Assembly (NCBI RefSeq): GCF_029024305.1 | Contig: NZ_CP118974.1 | Coordinates: 1,953,069 to 2,017,068, forward strand | DNA: 64,000 bases | Source: Mammaliicoccus vitulinus | Lineage (GTDB): Bacteria > Bacillota > Bacilli > Staphylococcales > Staphylococcaceae | Reading direction: 5' to 3' | Part shown: piece by piece, positions 47,591 through 57,646 of the stretch | Position numbering within the stretch: the stretch's first letter is position 1 | Layout: each line of letters begins with the position of its first letter | Notes under the pieces: model-generated | Told to the model about the DNA's origin: nothing | Database searches by the model: none | The model's input: only the letters and a program-made list of their open reading frames with translations | Made by a program: the position numbers and the translations under genes

Positions 47591-49066
47591 TTATTTATTT
47601 TTTAAGAAATGAAGTACAGTTGGTATCATTGCGCCTGTAGCACCTTTTGGTCCAAGGTATGATGCTTTTTCAGTTTCGCTAGATCCAGCGATATCAAAAT
47701 GTAAATGTGGAATATCACCACTGAAATGCGTAACAAAGGCTGCAGCAAATAATGCTTTACCATGTTTATGCAAAATACAGTTAGTTAAATCGGCAACTTC
47801 TGAAGATTGAATATCGTTTTTCTCTTCGTCCGTAATGGGTAGTTCAAAGCTTACTTCATTTGAATACTTCGCTGCTTTTTTAACATCTTCAATATAACGA
47901 TCTGCATCACTAGAGAATATGCCTGTCTTCCCTAAACCTAAAGCTGCAACTACTGCACCAGTTAAAGTAGCAAAGTTCATAATAAGTTCTGGTTTAAACT
48001 GTTTAACATACGTGACAGCATCCCCTAATACGAGTCTACCTTCAGCATCTGTATTTGTTATTTCAACTGTTTCTCCACTTAAAGCAGTGAATACATCATC
48101 TGGTTTCATAGCATTGTGAGATATCATATTTTCAGCTAAAGGTAACACAGCTACGACGTGTATAGGTAATTGTAATTCAGCTATTGCATTTACCATCGCT
48201 ACAACATTACTTGCCCCACTCATATCGTATTTCATAGTTGGCATACCTGTTTTAGATTTAATTTGATAACCGCCTGAATCGTAAGTTACCCCTTTACCTA
48301 CTAAAGCAATTGGATTATCATTTGATCCTTTATAAGTTAAAGTAACTAAGCGTGGAGGGTTTATTGAACCTTTACCAACAGCATCTAATAAGCCAATTCC
48401 TTCTTCACGAATGGCTTGCTCGTCTTTAATTGTGACTTCAACTTTGCTGCCATTAAAGTGCTGTTCAATTTGTTGAGCAAAATAATCAGGTGTTAAAATG
48501 TTCGGAGGTGTTTGTGAATATGTTCTTGCTAAATTAATACTATCTCCTAATATTTCACCTTGCGCAATAAACGATTTCACATCTTCATGAGATGATGTAA
48601 TAAAGTTTATCATTGTCTCAACATTCGCCGATTTATTTGATTTATAATGATCAAATTGGAATACAGCTTGTTTAGATAACCAACCAAAACGGTATAATCT
48701 TTCTTTATCCGTTACGCTTTGTGTTAAAAATGTGTCATCAAGCAAATTAATATTTTCTATTTTGTTGTTCTGTAAATAACGACTTAAATTACCATATATT
48801 ACTTGATAGTCATTTTCTTTAATTTCTTTTAAATTACCTAAACCTACTGCAATTAATTTAATGACATGGTGATTAACGGTTATTGCTGAACTCGTAATTT
48901 CACCTAATTCACTACTTATAATTTGTTGTTTTTTTAAGCTATCTAACTGACCATTTAAAATGTTATTCACTTCATCAAAATTATGCATTTGATTTAAATG
49001 ACTTGGACAACCTATTACAATTGGAAATTCATTTTCTGAATATTTTTCTATAAATTGAAATTTCAT
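47591..49066 (-). CDS. pepA: M17 leucyl aminopeptidase
   Basis: 491 residues. N-terminal regulatory domain (1-165) and catalytic M17 domain with two metal sites: VGKGVTYDSGGYQIK (metal Lys/Asp), MKYDMSGA and the signature NTDAEGRLVLGD (350s). Cleaves N-terminal amino acids of peptides in the cytoplasm; staphylococcal homologues are linked to virulence regulation. 16 bases after the YuiB-like gene on the same strand. Confidence 0.93.
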   Translation of the reverse strand: MKFQFIEKYSENEFPIVIGCPSHLNQMHNFDEVNNILNGQLDSLKKQQIISSELGEITSSAITVNHHVIKLIAVGLGNLKEIKENDYQVIYGNLSRYLQNNKIENINLLDDTFLTQSVTDKERLYRFGWLSKQAVFQFDHYKSNKSANVETMINFITSSHEDVKSFIAQGEILGDSINLARTYSQTPPNILTPDYFAQQIEQHFNGSKVEVTIKDEQAIREEGIGLLDAVGKGSINPPRLVTLTYKGSNDNPIALVGKGVTYDSGGYQIKSKTGMPTMKYDMSGASNVVAMVNAIAELQLPIHVVAVLPLAENMISHNAMKPDDVFTALSGETVEITNTDAEGRLVLGDAVTYVKQFKPELIMNFATLTGAVVAALGLGKTGIFSSDADRYIEDVKKAAKYSNEVSFELPITDEEKNDIQSSEVADLTNCILHKHGKALFAAAFVTHFSGDIPHLHFDIAGSSETEKASYLGPKGATGAMIPTVLHFLKNK

Positions 49067-49082
49067 ATTATTATCCCCTTTA

Positions 49083-49403
49083 TTAGAACATTGAATAACC
49101 GCTTCTTCTAAGATTTCTTATAACAAATCCTGCAACAATCGCGCCAATCCAACCTGAACCGAGCATTAAAATGTCAGCTGTATGTATATGTGTTAAGCCT
49201 GTAATAAGTTTTGAAAAAGCTGTCGATGGATTTGTAAAGTACATAGTTGTCGAGATTTTATCTACAATTGCAAAAATAACAAATGGATAAAACACTACCA
49301 TTAGCCAAGTAGCTTTTAAGAGCATATTTAAAATAAAAGCTATGCCAAAAAATAAAACGAAAAACAATGCCATTGATATGATAACTTGTGGTAAAGATAT
49401 CAT
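49083..49403 (-). CDS. YuiB-like membrane protein
   Basis: 106 residues with three membrane helices (about 6-26, 30-48, 80-98). N-terminal SLPQVIISMALFFVLFFGIAF matches the YuiB family, found next to NDH-2 and pepA homologues in Bacillales (yuiA-yuiB-yuiC cluster). Function unknown. Start ATG 49403 behind AAAGGAGGTTAGTT. Confidence 0.75.
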   Translation of the reverse strand: MISLPQVIISMALFFVLFFGIAFILNMLLKATWLMVVFYPFVIFAIVDKISTTMYFTNPSTAFSKLITGLTHIHTADILMLGSGWIGAIVAGFVIRNLRRSGYSMF

Positions 49404-49423
49404 AACTAACCTCCTTTAAAAAA

Positions 49424-49452
49424 AGAGACCCGCCTAATAGCAGGTCTCTACA
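49424..49452 (-). terminator. ndh terminator
   Basis: AGAGACC...GGTCTCT with inner GC/GC pairs, 17 bases after the ndh stop; the T-run on the minus strand lies at 49418-49424. Confidence 0.85.
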
Positions 49453-49468
49453 TTTAATAAATAATCAA

Positions 49469-50683
49469 TTAGAATTTACCTTTTTTATAGGCTAATCCGA
49501 TACCACCGATTTTGAATACAGCACGTGTATCGATAACTTTTTTCATGAATGCTGCTTTTTTACCAGTAATTTCACGACCCATAACGACACCAACACCATC
49601 ACGGCTACCTAATGAACATACAGTACCTTTATCATCATATGAGAAAGTTTCTGTTTTTTCACCGTTGAAGATGTTTTTAATATTTTTAGCAAGGTGTTCA
49701 CCTTGTTGCATAGCGATTTGCGCTGTTGTAGGAAGTGGACGTTTGTTGTCTCCTTCGCCAGCCATAACAGCTGAACAGTCACCAATAACGAAGATATCAT
49801 CATAATTATCGATTGATAAATCATCTTTAACTACGATACGACCACGTTTAACGCCGTCAAATGATTCTTCCATTAATTTGCTACCTCTAACTCCAGCAGC
49901 CCAGATAGCTGTGTTAGCTTCTAAAGTTTGTTCTACATCATTAACTTTAACTACGAAACCTTGTTCATTACAAGCAACGATTGGTGTAGAAATTTTGAAT
50001 TCTACTCCGCGTGCTTCTAAATATTTAACAACATAGTTCACTAATTCTTCAGAGAACATTGGTAACATTTTTGGAGCAGCCTCAACACAAGTGATTTTAA
50101 CTTTAGATTGATCTACACCATATTTTTTACATAATTCAGGGATACGTTCAGTTAATTCACCTAATAATTCAACACCAGTGAATCCTGCACCACCAACTAA
50201 AATAGCTAAATCATTTTCGTCTTTTTCTTTAGACGCAGCATAATTAGCAAATTTGTCTTCGATATGTTTAGAAATACGACGAGAAGTGTTAATATTTTCG
50301 ATTTGAAGAGCATGTTCTTTCATACCTTCAATTCCAAATGTTTCACTTTCAAATCCTAATGCTACAACTAAAATGTCATATTCGAATACACCATTTGATG
50401 TTTCAACTGTTTTAGCATCTTTGTTGATTTTGCTAACTTCTGCTTTTACAAAGTTTACTTTGTTTTTATCAATTACATTAGTAATTGGATATAAAGCATC
50501 TTCATAATTTAAAGTACCTGCTGAAGTTTCATGTAACCATGTAGCTTCATAGTGATAATCATTTTTGTTGATTAAAGTAATATCAACGTCTTGGTTTGAA
50601 ACTAATTTTTGCAATTTAGTTACTGTTTGTAAGCCAGCATACCCTGCCCCTAATACGAGAACTTTTTTACGTTCAAATCCCAT
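49469..50683 (-). CDS. ndh: Type II NADH dehydrogenase (NDH-2)
   Basis: 404 residues. Passes electrons from NADH to menaquinone at the membrane surface without pumping. FAD loop [10 protein letters not shown] near residue 12, NADH loop [13 protein letters not shown] near 165, FAD motif VIGDCSA near 305, quinone-side [12 protein letters not shown], and a C-terminal amphipathic helix for membrane binding. Start at ATG 50683 (MGFERKK), because AGGTG lies 6 bases upstream and overlaps the earlier GTG. Very close to S. aureus NdhC as I remember it. A Rex/Fnr-like palindrome lies upstream. Confidence 0.95.
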   Translation of the reverse strand: MGFERKKVLVLGAGYAGLQTVTKLQKLVSNQDVDITLINKNDYHYEATWLHETSAGTLNYEDALYPITNVIDKNKVNFVKAEVSKINKDAKTVETSNGVFEYDILVVALGFESETFGIEGMKEHALQIENINTSRRISKHIEDKFANYAASKEKDENDLAILVGGAGFTGVELLGELTERIPELCKKYGVDQSKVKITCVEAAPKMLPMFSEELVNYVVKYLEARGVEFKISTPIVACNEQGFVVKVNDVEQTLEANTAIWAAGVRGSKLMEESFDGVKRGRIVVKDDLSIDNYDDIFVIGDCSAVMAGEGDNKRPLPTTAQIAMQQGEHLAKNIKNIFNGEKTETFSYDDKGTVCSLGSRDGVGVVMGREITGKKAAFMKKVIDTRAVFKIGGIGLAYKKGKF

Positions 50684-50740
50684 TATTTTCACCTATACTT
50701 TCTGATATTTGTTTGACACTTATAGGAAAGTTGTGTCACT

Positions 50741-50758
50741 TTGTGTTTTTGGTCACAA
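50741..50758 (-). promoter_or_regulatory. Rex- or Fnr-like operator upstream of ndh
   Basis: The sequence TTGTGTTTTTGGTCACAA fits TTGTGA-N6-TCACAA at 11 of 12 fixed positions. It suits the NADH-sensing repressor Rex (a known regulator of NDH-2 in B. subtilis) or an Fnr/ArcR box (TGTGA-N6-TCACA). It lies about 60 bases before the start and downstream of the likely promoter. Confidence 0.55.
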
Positions 50759-50789
50759 GTAATGATAATACTATTTACATACAAGTTTT

Positions 50790-50818
50790 ATTGTATATTT
50801 TTATAAAGATAAATTCAA
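50790..50818 (-). promoter_or_regulatory. Candidate ndh promoter
   Basis: Minus-strand TTGAAT and TACAAT separated by 17 bases. Confidence 0.5.
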
Positions 50819-50837
50819 GTGTCACAACCTATATTTC

Positions 50838-51197
50838 CTAGCAATTCTCAGGTGTGCCTGCAACATCTCTCGTCTTGAATGAACTTCCGCAACCACAAGC
50901 TGCAATTGCATTAGGATTCTCAATAGAAAATCCGCCGCCCATTAATGACGTTTTGAAGTCAATTGTAGTCCCATTCAGTATTGGAACATCTTTCTTATCT
51001 ACTAGCACTTTAACACCGAAAAATTCTAGTGTTTCGTCGTTTTCAGCAGGTTCTTCTTCTGCAGACATACCATAAGATAATCCAGTACAACCTCCGCCTT
51101 TAACAGATACTCTTAAATAACCATTTGGCATATTGTTGCTTTTCATCATATCTTTAACTTCATAAGCTGCTGCTTCAGTTAATATAACTGTTGACAT
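50838..51197 (-). CDS. sufA: A-type iron-sulfur carrier (SufA/HesB family)
   Basis: 119 residues from ATG 51197 (MSTVILTEAA) behind AGGAGG. HesB/IscA fold with the three cluster cysteines: one in GGGCTGLSYG and two in ACGCGSS. It carries Fe-S clusters to target proteins. Adjacent to Nfu (53186) and YuzB/YuzD homologues, an Fe-S/thiol neighbourhood; the S. aureus SufA gene occupies the same place. 11 bases after the YuzB-like gene. Confidence 0.9.
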   Translation of the reverse strand: MSTVILTEAAAYEVKDMMKSNNMPNGYLRVSVKGGGCTGLSYGMSAEEEPAENDETLEFFGVKVLVDKKDVPILNGTTIDFKTSLMGGGFSIENPNAIAACGCGSSFKTRDVAGTPENC

Positions 51198-51208
51198 ATT
51201 TATTCCTC

Positions 51209-51445
51209 CTAAAAAATCCAATTTTCTTCTATGTGACTATATATATTTTCTAGTAATTCTTCTGGTGTCTCTCCCTTGACCATATCTCCATTAACCAATG
51301 CATATAACCCTCTTGCACATGGTCCACAATTTTGTAGACAACCGTATTCCAATACATCTACTTCTGGATCATTGTCGAGCTTGTTAAACACTGCATCAGC
51401 ACCTTTAGCCAAGTTTGAAATACAAAATTCGACAATTGGGTTCAA
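51209..51445 (-). CDS. UPF0349/DUF1450 (YuzB-like) cysteine protein
   Basis: 78 residues from TTG 51445 ([10 protein letters not shown]), 6 bases after AGGTG; the GTG at 51454 overlaps that site. Four cysteines, with [13 protein letters not shown], give a thioredoxin-like [2Fe-2S]-ferredoxin-type pattern. Function unknown. Cotranscribed with sufA, which fits a redox or Fe-S role. Confidence 0.85.
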   Translation of the reverse strand: MNPIVEFCISNLAKGADAVFNKLDNDPEVDVLEYGCLQNCGPCARGLYALVNGDMVKGETPEELLENIYSHIEENWIF

Positions 51446-51598
51446 TGTGTTCACCTACTCACTTTTTATTCATTAAACTATTTTAACATTCATTGTAGTT
51501 TATGCCAAAAACGATTATACTAAAAGTATACTTATATATTATAAAATATATACATACAAATTTATAGAAATTTGATTTATGGACAAAGGAGAATAACG

Positions 51599-52663
51599 AT
51601 GAAAAGCTTAGTATTATTAGGGGGCGGATATGGTAATATGCGCTTAATGAAAGAAATACTTCCAAGCATTTTACCTTCCGATTATTCAATTACGCTGATT
51701 GATCGTATGCCATTTCATGGTTTAAAAACAGAATTCTACGCATTAGCAGCCGGTACAAAACCAGATAAAGAAATTCGAGTTCAATTTCCTAAAGATAAAA
51801 AAATTAATACAGTATATGGGGAAATAACTGATATTGATTTAGATAATCAAATTGTTTCAGTTGGTGACACACGTGTTGATTACGATGAACTTGTAATCGG
51901 GTTAGGATGTGAAGATAAATATCACAACGTACCTGGAGCGAAAGAGCACACGTACAGTATTCAAACAGTACAAAGCGCTCGCAAGACTTATCAAGCAATA
52001 TGTGACTTACCAAGTAACGCTACTGTCGGAATCGTTGGTGCAGGTTTAAGTGGGATAGAATTAGCAAGTGAATTGCGAGAAAGCAGACAAGACATCACGA
52101 TTAAACTTTTTGATAGAGGTTCTAGAATTTTACCAGCTTTTCCAGAAAAACTAAGTAATTATGTGAAGAAATGGTTTGATAAACACAATGTAGAAGTCGT
52201 TCCTAATTCAAATATTACAAAAGTTGAACCTGGACAATTATACAACAACGAAGATGTTCACAATGTAGATTTAGTCGTATGGACTGCAGGGATTCAACCG
52301 GTTGAAATCGTGAGAAACCTTCCAGTTGATACTAATGACGGCAGAAGAGTTATCGTAAACCAATATCATCAAATTCCAACATATAAAAATGTATATATTG
52401 TAGGTGACTGTGCAGCATTGCCACACGCACCAAGTGCTTATTTAGCAGAAATTCAAGCAGATCAAATTGCTGAAGTTATGAAATTACAGTGGGAAAATAA
52501 ACCACTACCTGAAAAAATGCCCGAATTAAAACCTCAAGGCTTTGTAGGTTCACTCGGTGAAAAACAAGGTTTCGCTTATTTAATGGAACAAACAGTTACA
52601 GGAAGATTAGCGAGAGTCATTAAATCAGGCGTATTATGGCTATATAAATACCATAACGGATAA
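51599..52663 (+). CDS. NDH-2-like FAD/NAD(P) oxidoreductase (YumB type)
   Basis: 354 residues from ATG 51599 (MKSLVLLGGGYG) behind AAAGGAG. FAD loop GGGYGNMRLM, NAD loop GIVGAGLSGIELASE near 148, YIVGDCAALPHAPSA near 268 and a C-terminal hydrophobic segment. It is the shorter relative of NDH-2; S. aureus carries a counterpart called NdhF. Divergent from yuzB-sufA and only about 1 kb from ndh, so two NADH dehydrogenases flank the Fe-S genes. Confidence 0.85.
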   Translation: MKSLVLLGGGYGNMRLMKEILPSILPSDYSITLIDRMPFHGLKTEFYALAAGTKPDKEIRVQFPKDKKINTVYGEITDIDLDNQIVSVGDTRVDYDELVIGLGCEDKYHNVPGAKEHTYSIQTVQSARKTYQAICDLPSNATVGIVGAGLSGIELASELRESRQDITIKLFDRGSRILPAFPEKLSNYVKKWFDKHNVEVVPNSNITKVEPGQLYNNEDVHNVDLVVWTAGIQPVEIVRNLPVDTNDGRRVIVNQYHQIPTYKNVYIVGDCAALPHAPSAYLAEIQADQIAEVMKLQWENKPLPEKMPELKPQGFVGSLGEKQGFAYLMEQTVTGRLARVIKSGVLWLYKYHNG

Positions 52664-52671
52664 TATACGAA

Positions 52672-52746
52672 GAAGCTGGGACATAAATCCCAACTTAAAA
52701 TAAGTCACCCAATCTATTGAAATCATTTTCGGATTGGGTGATTTTA
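52672..52746 (+). terminator. Terminator with conserved GGGACATAAATCCC tag
   Basis: CTGGGACATAAATCCCAAC, then GTCACCCAATC...GATTGGGTGATTT. The same 70-base module is at 26416-26485 in the opposite orientation. Confidence 0.88.
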
Positions 52747-52752
52747 TATTTC

Positions 52753-53076
52753 CTAATGTTCTACAGCAATATGTTCATCAATGAATCTCGTAATTTGTTT
52801 TAATTGAATATATCCATCTGCTACATACTCATCATTTATTGTGACAAGTGGATAAAATAGTTCGTCTTCATTAATTCTTTCAATAAATTGAAGATCATGG
52901 TCTGTTAAATTTTCAGTTTGATTAAAGATATCGATATATGTGTATTCAAAATTTAAATTATATTTTCTGCTCAAAATTGCTTGTAGCCATTCATATGTGT
53001 CCTTAGATGAAGGTGCATTCACACAACTTGCGCATACTACATCAGCACCATAAATTACGATACTTGCTTTAGACAT
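52753..53076 (-). CDS. YuzD/DUF1462 thioredoxin-like protein
   Basis: 107 residues from ATG 53076 (MSKASIVIYGAD) behind GGGGGATGTGA. N-terminal beta strand, then CASCVNAPSSKDTYEWL with a C-x-x-C redox pair at about 15-18, as in the DUF1462 family. Function unknown. Divergent from nfu by 110 bases, which fits a thiol or Fe-S connection. Confidence 0.8.
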   Translation of the reverse strand: MSKASIVIYGADVVCASCVNAPSSKDTYEWLQAILSRKYNLNFEYTYIDIFNQTENLTDHDLQFIERINEDELFYPLVTINDEYVADGYIQLKQITRFIDEHIAVEH

Positions 53077-53185
53077 ATTCACATCCCCCTAGTTTCATGA
53101 ATAGATTTTTTACCTTATATCTATTATAATAGATAAATAAGATTAGTGTATCTAATAACACTTGATGAGAGGAGTATTTATATAT

Positions 53186-53428
53186 ATGGCTACCGAACAA
53201 CAAACAATGTTTGATCAAGTTAGTGAAGTGCTTGAAAAATTAAGACCGTTCTTATTAAGAGATGGCGGCGACTGTGAATTAGTAGATGTTGATGATGGTA
53301 TCGTTAAATTACGTCTACTTGGTGCATGTGGTACATGCCCTAGTTCTACTATTACTTTAAAAGCCGGTATAGAACGTGCTTTACTAGAAGAAGTACCCGG
53401 CGTTGTAGAAGTAGAACAAGTCTTCTAA
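53186..53428 (+). CDS. nfu: NifU C-terminal-like iron-sulfur scaffold (Nfu)
   Basis: 80 residues from ATG 53186 ([12 protein letters not shown]). NifU C-terminal domain with [17 protein letters not shown] and the cluster motif [10 protein letters not shown] (C-x-x-C). Nfu carries Fe-S clusters to apoproteins such as aconitase in S. aureus. The GAGGAG site lies about 12 bases upstream, slightly far; the GTG/ATG starts further up are less likely. Confidence 0.92.
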   Translation: MATEQQTMFDQVSEVLEKLRPFLLRDGGDCELVDVDDGIVKLRLLGACGTCPSSTITLKAGIERALLEEVPGVVEVEQVF

Positions 53429-53466
53429 CTTATTGCACATACTCTATACTTGCTCATAGAACGTAC

Positions 53467-53507
53467 AAAAAATCACCATCCCGATTATTAGGGATGGTGA
53501 TTTTTAT
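53467..53507. terminator. Bidirectional terminator, nfu / dltD
   Basis: AAAATCACCATCCC/GGGATGGTGATTTTT stem between convergent genes. Confidence 0.9.
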
Positions 53508-53522
53508 ATTTTCTAACTTGTA

Positions 53523-54704
53523 TTAATGATATTGTCTACTCACTTTATGATTACAAGTTCCATTTATATGATTGATCATTTGTTCATTAATATAGACCCA
53601 ACCTTTCCAACCTATATGAACTGCATCTGTAATGACGTATGGTTCATATTCTTTGTCTGTTATGTCATATATTTTCATATTATTCGAAGTTACCATTGTA
53701 TTAATCTTGCGATAAACAGCTTCTCTTTTCGCTTTATCAACATTAATATGATCATACCATTTTCCATTTGCTGGAATGACGATAAATAATGGATCTGCTT
53801 TTACTTCTTTCAATGTATCAATTAACAATTGTAAATCACTAAATTCTTTTGATTGCTTATTGAACTCATAATCTCGATTGTATCTTTTACGTTGTTGCTG
53901 TAATAAACTCCAATATTTATCATTCATTCCAAATTTGTTAGTTCTTGAATGTTTTGCACCATATTGATTAGCATACAATCTCATTTCATTCCAATTCATA
54001 TGGCTAAAATGTCGTTTAGGTTTGTTATCTAAATGGGTTCTATCTTGTCCAAATATAGATTTCAGAGCGTCATGTTTTTCGTGTATATTATTTTCGAAAT
54101 CATTCATAAATGTTCCTTCATCATACTGATAATTTTCTTTATGTATCACAGAATTCAAATATGGATCTGATTTTAATTGTTTAAATTGAACTAACCTTCT
54201 AGCAAATCTATCTTTCAACTGTGGACTTAATGACATATTTTTAAATAAATGATCTGCTTGCAATGGTGAAAATCTAGCACTGAAATTATCATTTGTTAAT
54301 CCATGGTCTGTAAACCATTGTGGTGAAATGATGATAGCTATCTTTTTATCTTTGAGATGATGAGCTTGACTACCAATATTAATTGCATGAATTAAATCCG
54401 TTGAGCCACCTGTTCCTATTAAATATGGCTTCAATTTCGCCTTTTTTTCTTTCAAAATATATGCAGGATGGAAAATATCTTGTTTTTCCAATTCACTCGA
54501 TCCAAATATCGGATAATATTGCTCACTTAACAACATTTCTTCTTGAGAATGTACACCCTTTAGTACTGTATCGTTTAAAGATGTTGCTTCTTTATTAATA
54601 TTGTCGTGCTTTGATAAAGATGTAAACCATTCAACTGGTATTAATAAAAATACACCAAATAATATACTACTTAACAATAAAGGCAACAATAATTTTATTT
54701 TCAT
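53523..54704 (-). CDS. dltD: D-alanyl-lipoteichoic acid transfer protein DltD
   Basis: 393 residues. N-terminal membrane helix (about 5-22), then an extracellular SGNH-hydrolase-like domain: GSSELE carries the catalytic Ser, SPQWF and the C-terminal [10 protein letters not shown] the Asp and His. DltD completes D-alanine transfer to teichoic acids, lowering surface negative charge and giving resistance to cationic peptides. Overlaps dltC by four bases (ATGA). Confidence 0.95.
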   Translation of the reverse strand: MKIKLLLPLLLSSILFGVFLLIPVEWFTSLSKHDNINKEATSLNDTVLKGVHSQEEMLLSEQYYPIFGSSELEKQDIFHPAYILKEKKAKLKPYLIGTGGSTDLIHAINIGSQAHHLKDKKIAIIISPQWFTDHGLTNDNFSARFSPLQADHLFKNMSLSPQLKDRFARRLVQFKQLKSDPYLNSVIHKENYQYDEGTFMNDFENNIHEKHDALKSIFGQDRTHLDNKPKRHFSHMNWNEMRLYANQYGAKHSRTNKFGMNDKYWSLLQQQRKRYNRDYEFNKQSKEFSDLQLLIDTLKEVKADPLFIVIPANGKWYDHINVDKAKREAVYRKINTMVTSNNMKIYDITDKEYEPYVITDAVHIGWKGWVYINEQMINHINGTCNHKVSRQYH

Positions 54705-54937
54705 TGTAAGTCCTTAAGCACTTTTATAATTTTATTTGGTGTCGCCCACTCATCTCTATCAAAATCAGTAATCGTAACATCAATGTCTAAATTATTCTGA
54801 ATTTCTAACAACAAGCCAACTGTGGCAAACGAATCAATAATCCCTTCTTCAAATATTTCGATATCAGGATTTTCTTTGACGATATCATTTTCAGCGACAT
54901 CAGCTAATATATTTAAAACTCTTTCTTCAAAATTCAT
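54701..54937 (-). CDS. dltC: D-alanyl carrier protein
   Basis: 78 residues, acyl-carrier-type four-helix protein. Phosphopantetheine is attached to the serine of [11 protein letters not shown] (about S36). It carries D-alanine from DltA to DltB. Start ATG 54937 behind AAGGGAG. 16 bases after dltB. Confidence 0.96.
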   Translation of the reverse strand: MNFEERVLNILADVAENDIVKENPDIEIFEEGIIDSFATVGLLLEIQNNLDIDVTITDFDRDEWATPNKIIKVLKDLQ

Positions 54938-54953
54938 AATATAACTCCCTTAT

Positions 54954-56174
54954 TTAATGTATTAATTTTCCTGAGAATAATAAAAATCCAAATGCTACAC
55001 AATGGAATGTAACTAAAATTGCGAACACATTCATTAACTTATGATTAAATTTGAACGGATGATTTTTTCGCCATTGTTCATAATATCCATATCCAATAAA
55101 TAAGAACGCATGATACAAACCATAAAGGATATAATGTATTTCAATACCATGCCAAATACCCATGATAAAGAAATTGATTAGAAATCCTAAGTTAGAAATC
55201 AACAATTTATCTTTTAGTAATTTTTCTTTAGAAACCCAAAATACAAATCTCATATATACACAATCTCTAAACCAAAAAGATAAACTCATATGCCATCTAT
55301 TCCAAAAATCTTTAATGTTTTTAGCTTTAAACGGCTGATTAAAGTTAGCGGGTGTTTGAATGCCAAATAAATAACTAAATGCGATAGCAAACAAACTGTA
55401 ACCAGCAAAATCAAAAAACAGATAGAAACTATATCCATACATATAATATATATAATTCAAAAAAGTAGGATCTGTATCTATTGGTATAACTTTAATTACA
55501 CACTCGTTAATATAATAAGCAATAATATATTTATACAAAAATCCCATAAATATCATATGAATAGCTTTTATAACCATGGCATAGTAAACATCAGGTTCAG
55601 GAATTTTTTCTTCATCCTTAATAAAACGTTTATAACGATCGATTGGACCTGAAGATATAGTCGGGAAGAATGTAATAAAATCAATCAGTTTTACAGTATC
55701 GATAGACTTTATTCGGTTATCCCGAATTTCCATAATCAGCTGAATACTTTTAAATGCAATATATGAAATTCCTAAAAACCCAATAAATTCAATTAACTTG
55801 TTACCATGTATCGTTATTTGGAAATCTCCTAACCAACTACTTTGTAATACTTTCACAATCATTAAAGGCAAAATAGATAGAAAAATAGCAATAGTATAAT
55901 TCCTAAAATTATTTATTTTCTTTGATATTGAAATGTACATTCTAATTAATCCAACTTGATAGCAAACATATAAAGTGAAGAAAATAAGTTGATAACTTAA
56001 ATATTTATTATTAAATAAGTTTTTACTATCATCTGAAAAAATGAGCACAAGCATAACGATCGTAATAATGCGATTATAAACAAGGCTCCTCTTCCCGATT
56101 AATCCTAATACGATGACTGGTAACATTAAGATTAAACAAATATAAAAGTAGGTAAAATCACCATATGGAATCAT
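54954..56174 (-). CDS. dltB: D-alanyl transfer protein DltB (MBOAT)
   Basis: 406 residues, about 11 membrane helices, membrane-bound O-acyltransferase family. Signature DFWNRWHMSLSFWFRDCVY and the catalytic histidine in MGIWHGIEIHYILYGLYHA. Moves D-alanine across the membrane with DltC. Overlaps dltA by four bases. Confidence 0.97.
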   Translation of the reverse strand: MIPYGDFTYFYICLILMLPVIVLGLIGKRSLVYNRIITIVMLVLIFSDDSKNLFNNKYLSYQLIFFTLYVCYQVGLIRMYISISKKINNFRNYTIAIFLSILPLMIVKVLQSSWLGDFQITIHGNKLIEFIGFLGISYIAFKSIQLIMEIRDNRIKSIDTVKLIDFITFFPTISSGPIDRYKRFIKDEEKIPEPDVYYAMVIKAIHMIFMGFLYKYIIAYYINECVIKVIPIDTDPTFLNYIYYMYGYSFYLFFDFAGYSLFAIAFSYLFGIQTPANFNQPFKAKNIKDFWNRWHMSLSFWFRDCVYMRFVFWVSKEKLLKDKLLISNLGFLINFFIMGIWHGIEIHYILYGLYHAFLFIGYGYYEQWRKNHPFKFNHKLMNVFAILVTFHCVAFGFLLFSGKLIH

Positions 56175-57631
56175 GATTTTAACCCCTCTGACACTTTATT
56201 TCTATCTAACTTACCATTAGCAGTTAATGGCAAGTCGTCTACAAAGCTGAAATTTCTAGGAATCATGTACTCAGGTAAATGAATTTTTAATTCATGCTTC
56301 AAATGCATGATCATCTCGTTTACATCTTCTATTTTTGGATTCGCGGGTATAACAGTAGCATGTAAATACTGAACTTTCTCGCCTTTTTTAATCGGTGTAA
56401 TAACTGCTTGCAGCACTTCTGGCAATTGTTCCAACACCAGTTCAATTTCTTCAAGTTCCATACGATAGCCATTAATTTTTATTTGAAAATCAATTCTTCC
56501 TTGAATGAACCAATAACCATCATGAAATTCCGCCTTATCTCCAGTAAAATAGTTTAATTTACCATCAATATTTTTAAATACTTTATTATGTTTTTCCTCA
56601 TCTTTTAAGTATCCTTGACTCACACTTTTACCTATAATCACAAGTTCTCCGTTATCCGTTAATTTTAATTGTGAATTTGGACGTACAGAACCTATTGGTA
56701 AAGGGTTGAATTGATTAAGAATATCTTGCGTAATTTGAATACTTGTCACCGCTACAGTTGCTTCAGTAGGACCATATGTATTATATATTGTTGAATCTTC
56801 AAATAGATTTAATAATTTCTGTGCCGTTTTGTGACTCAGTACCTCTCCACAGAAGAAAAACTGCTTTAATTTAGGATGACAGGCTTGATTAAATTCTGGT
56901 AACAATAGACACATTTCTAAAAACGATGGTGTCGATACCCAAGTTTCAACATCTTTGTTGTTTAACAAGTCATATAACTGTTTAGGCTTTTCAATCATTT
57001 TTTTATCAACAAGTTGTAACGTTCCACCTGTCATCAAACAAGGATAAATAGACATCACTGACAAATCAAAAGAAAATGGCGCTTGATTCAACCACATACT
57101 ATAGTTGCCAAGCTTATTTAACTGCAACATCCAGTTGGTAAAATCCATTAAACTTTCATAACTAATTTGCACACCTTTAGGTAAGCCAGTTGACCCAGAT
57201 GTAAAAATTGTATAAACAGTATCCTTGTCTTTTATTCTATTCATTCCATCTATATTTATTTGAACTTCAATACATTCTTCAATCGTAATTTGTTTAATTT
57301 GTATATCTTTCAATAAATTTCCAGTTGTATTAAAAATAAAAGAAGGCTCTACCTTCTCAATGATATGTTCTATTCTTTCTAAAGGAATCGATATATCTAT
57401 TGGAACATATCCAATGCCTGCTTTCATACTCGCAATCATACCTACAATCATATAAGGTGACATGTGACCATATAGCACAATAGGCTTTTCAGAATCTTTG
57501 ATCAACGTAGCTAATTTACTTGAATAAAGATTCAGTTCACGATAAGTCATTTCTTCATCTCTATAGTTGATAGCGACTGTATCACTATGCCACTTATCCA
57601 TAAATGTTATTTGCTCTAAGATATCCCTCAT
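56171..57631 (-). CDS. dltA: D-alanine--D-alanyl carrier protein ligase
   Basis: 486 residues, adenylate-forming enzyme. P-loop TIFTSGSTGLPKG near 152, TYGPTEAT near 295, YFTGDKAEF near 370 and the catalytic lysine of the C-terminal lobe in LPLTANGKLDRNKV. It activates D-alanine with ATP and loads DltC. Start ATG 57631 behind AAGGAGAGCATAT, 15 bases after dltX. Confidence 0.97.
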   Translation of the reverse strand: MRDILEQITFMDKWHSDTVAINYRDEEMTYRELNLYSSKLATLIKDSEKPIVLYGHMSPYMIVGMIASMKAGIGYVPIDISIPLERIEHIIEKVEPSFIFNTTGNLLKDIQIKQITIEECIEVQINIDGMNRIKDKDTVYTIFTSGSTGLPKGVQISYESLMDFTNWMLQLNKLGNYSMWLNQAPFSFDLSVMSIYPCLMTGGTLQLVDKKMIEKPKQLYDLLNNKDVETWVSTPSFLEMCLLLPEFNQACHPKLKQFFFCGEVLSHKTAQKLLNLFEDSTIYNTYGPTEATVAVTSIQITQDILNQFNPLPIGSVRPNSQLKLTDNGELVIIGKSVSQGYLKDEEKHNKVFKNIDGKLNYFTGDKAEFHDGYWFIQGRIDFQIKINGYRMELEEIELVLEQLPEVLQAVITPIKKGEKVQYLHATVIPANPKIEDVNEMIMHLKHELKIHLPEYMIPRNFSFVDDLPLTANGKLDRNKVSEGLKS

Positions 57632-57646
57632 ATATGCTCTCCTTCT

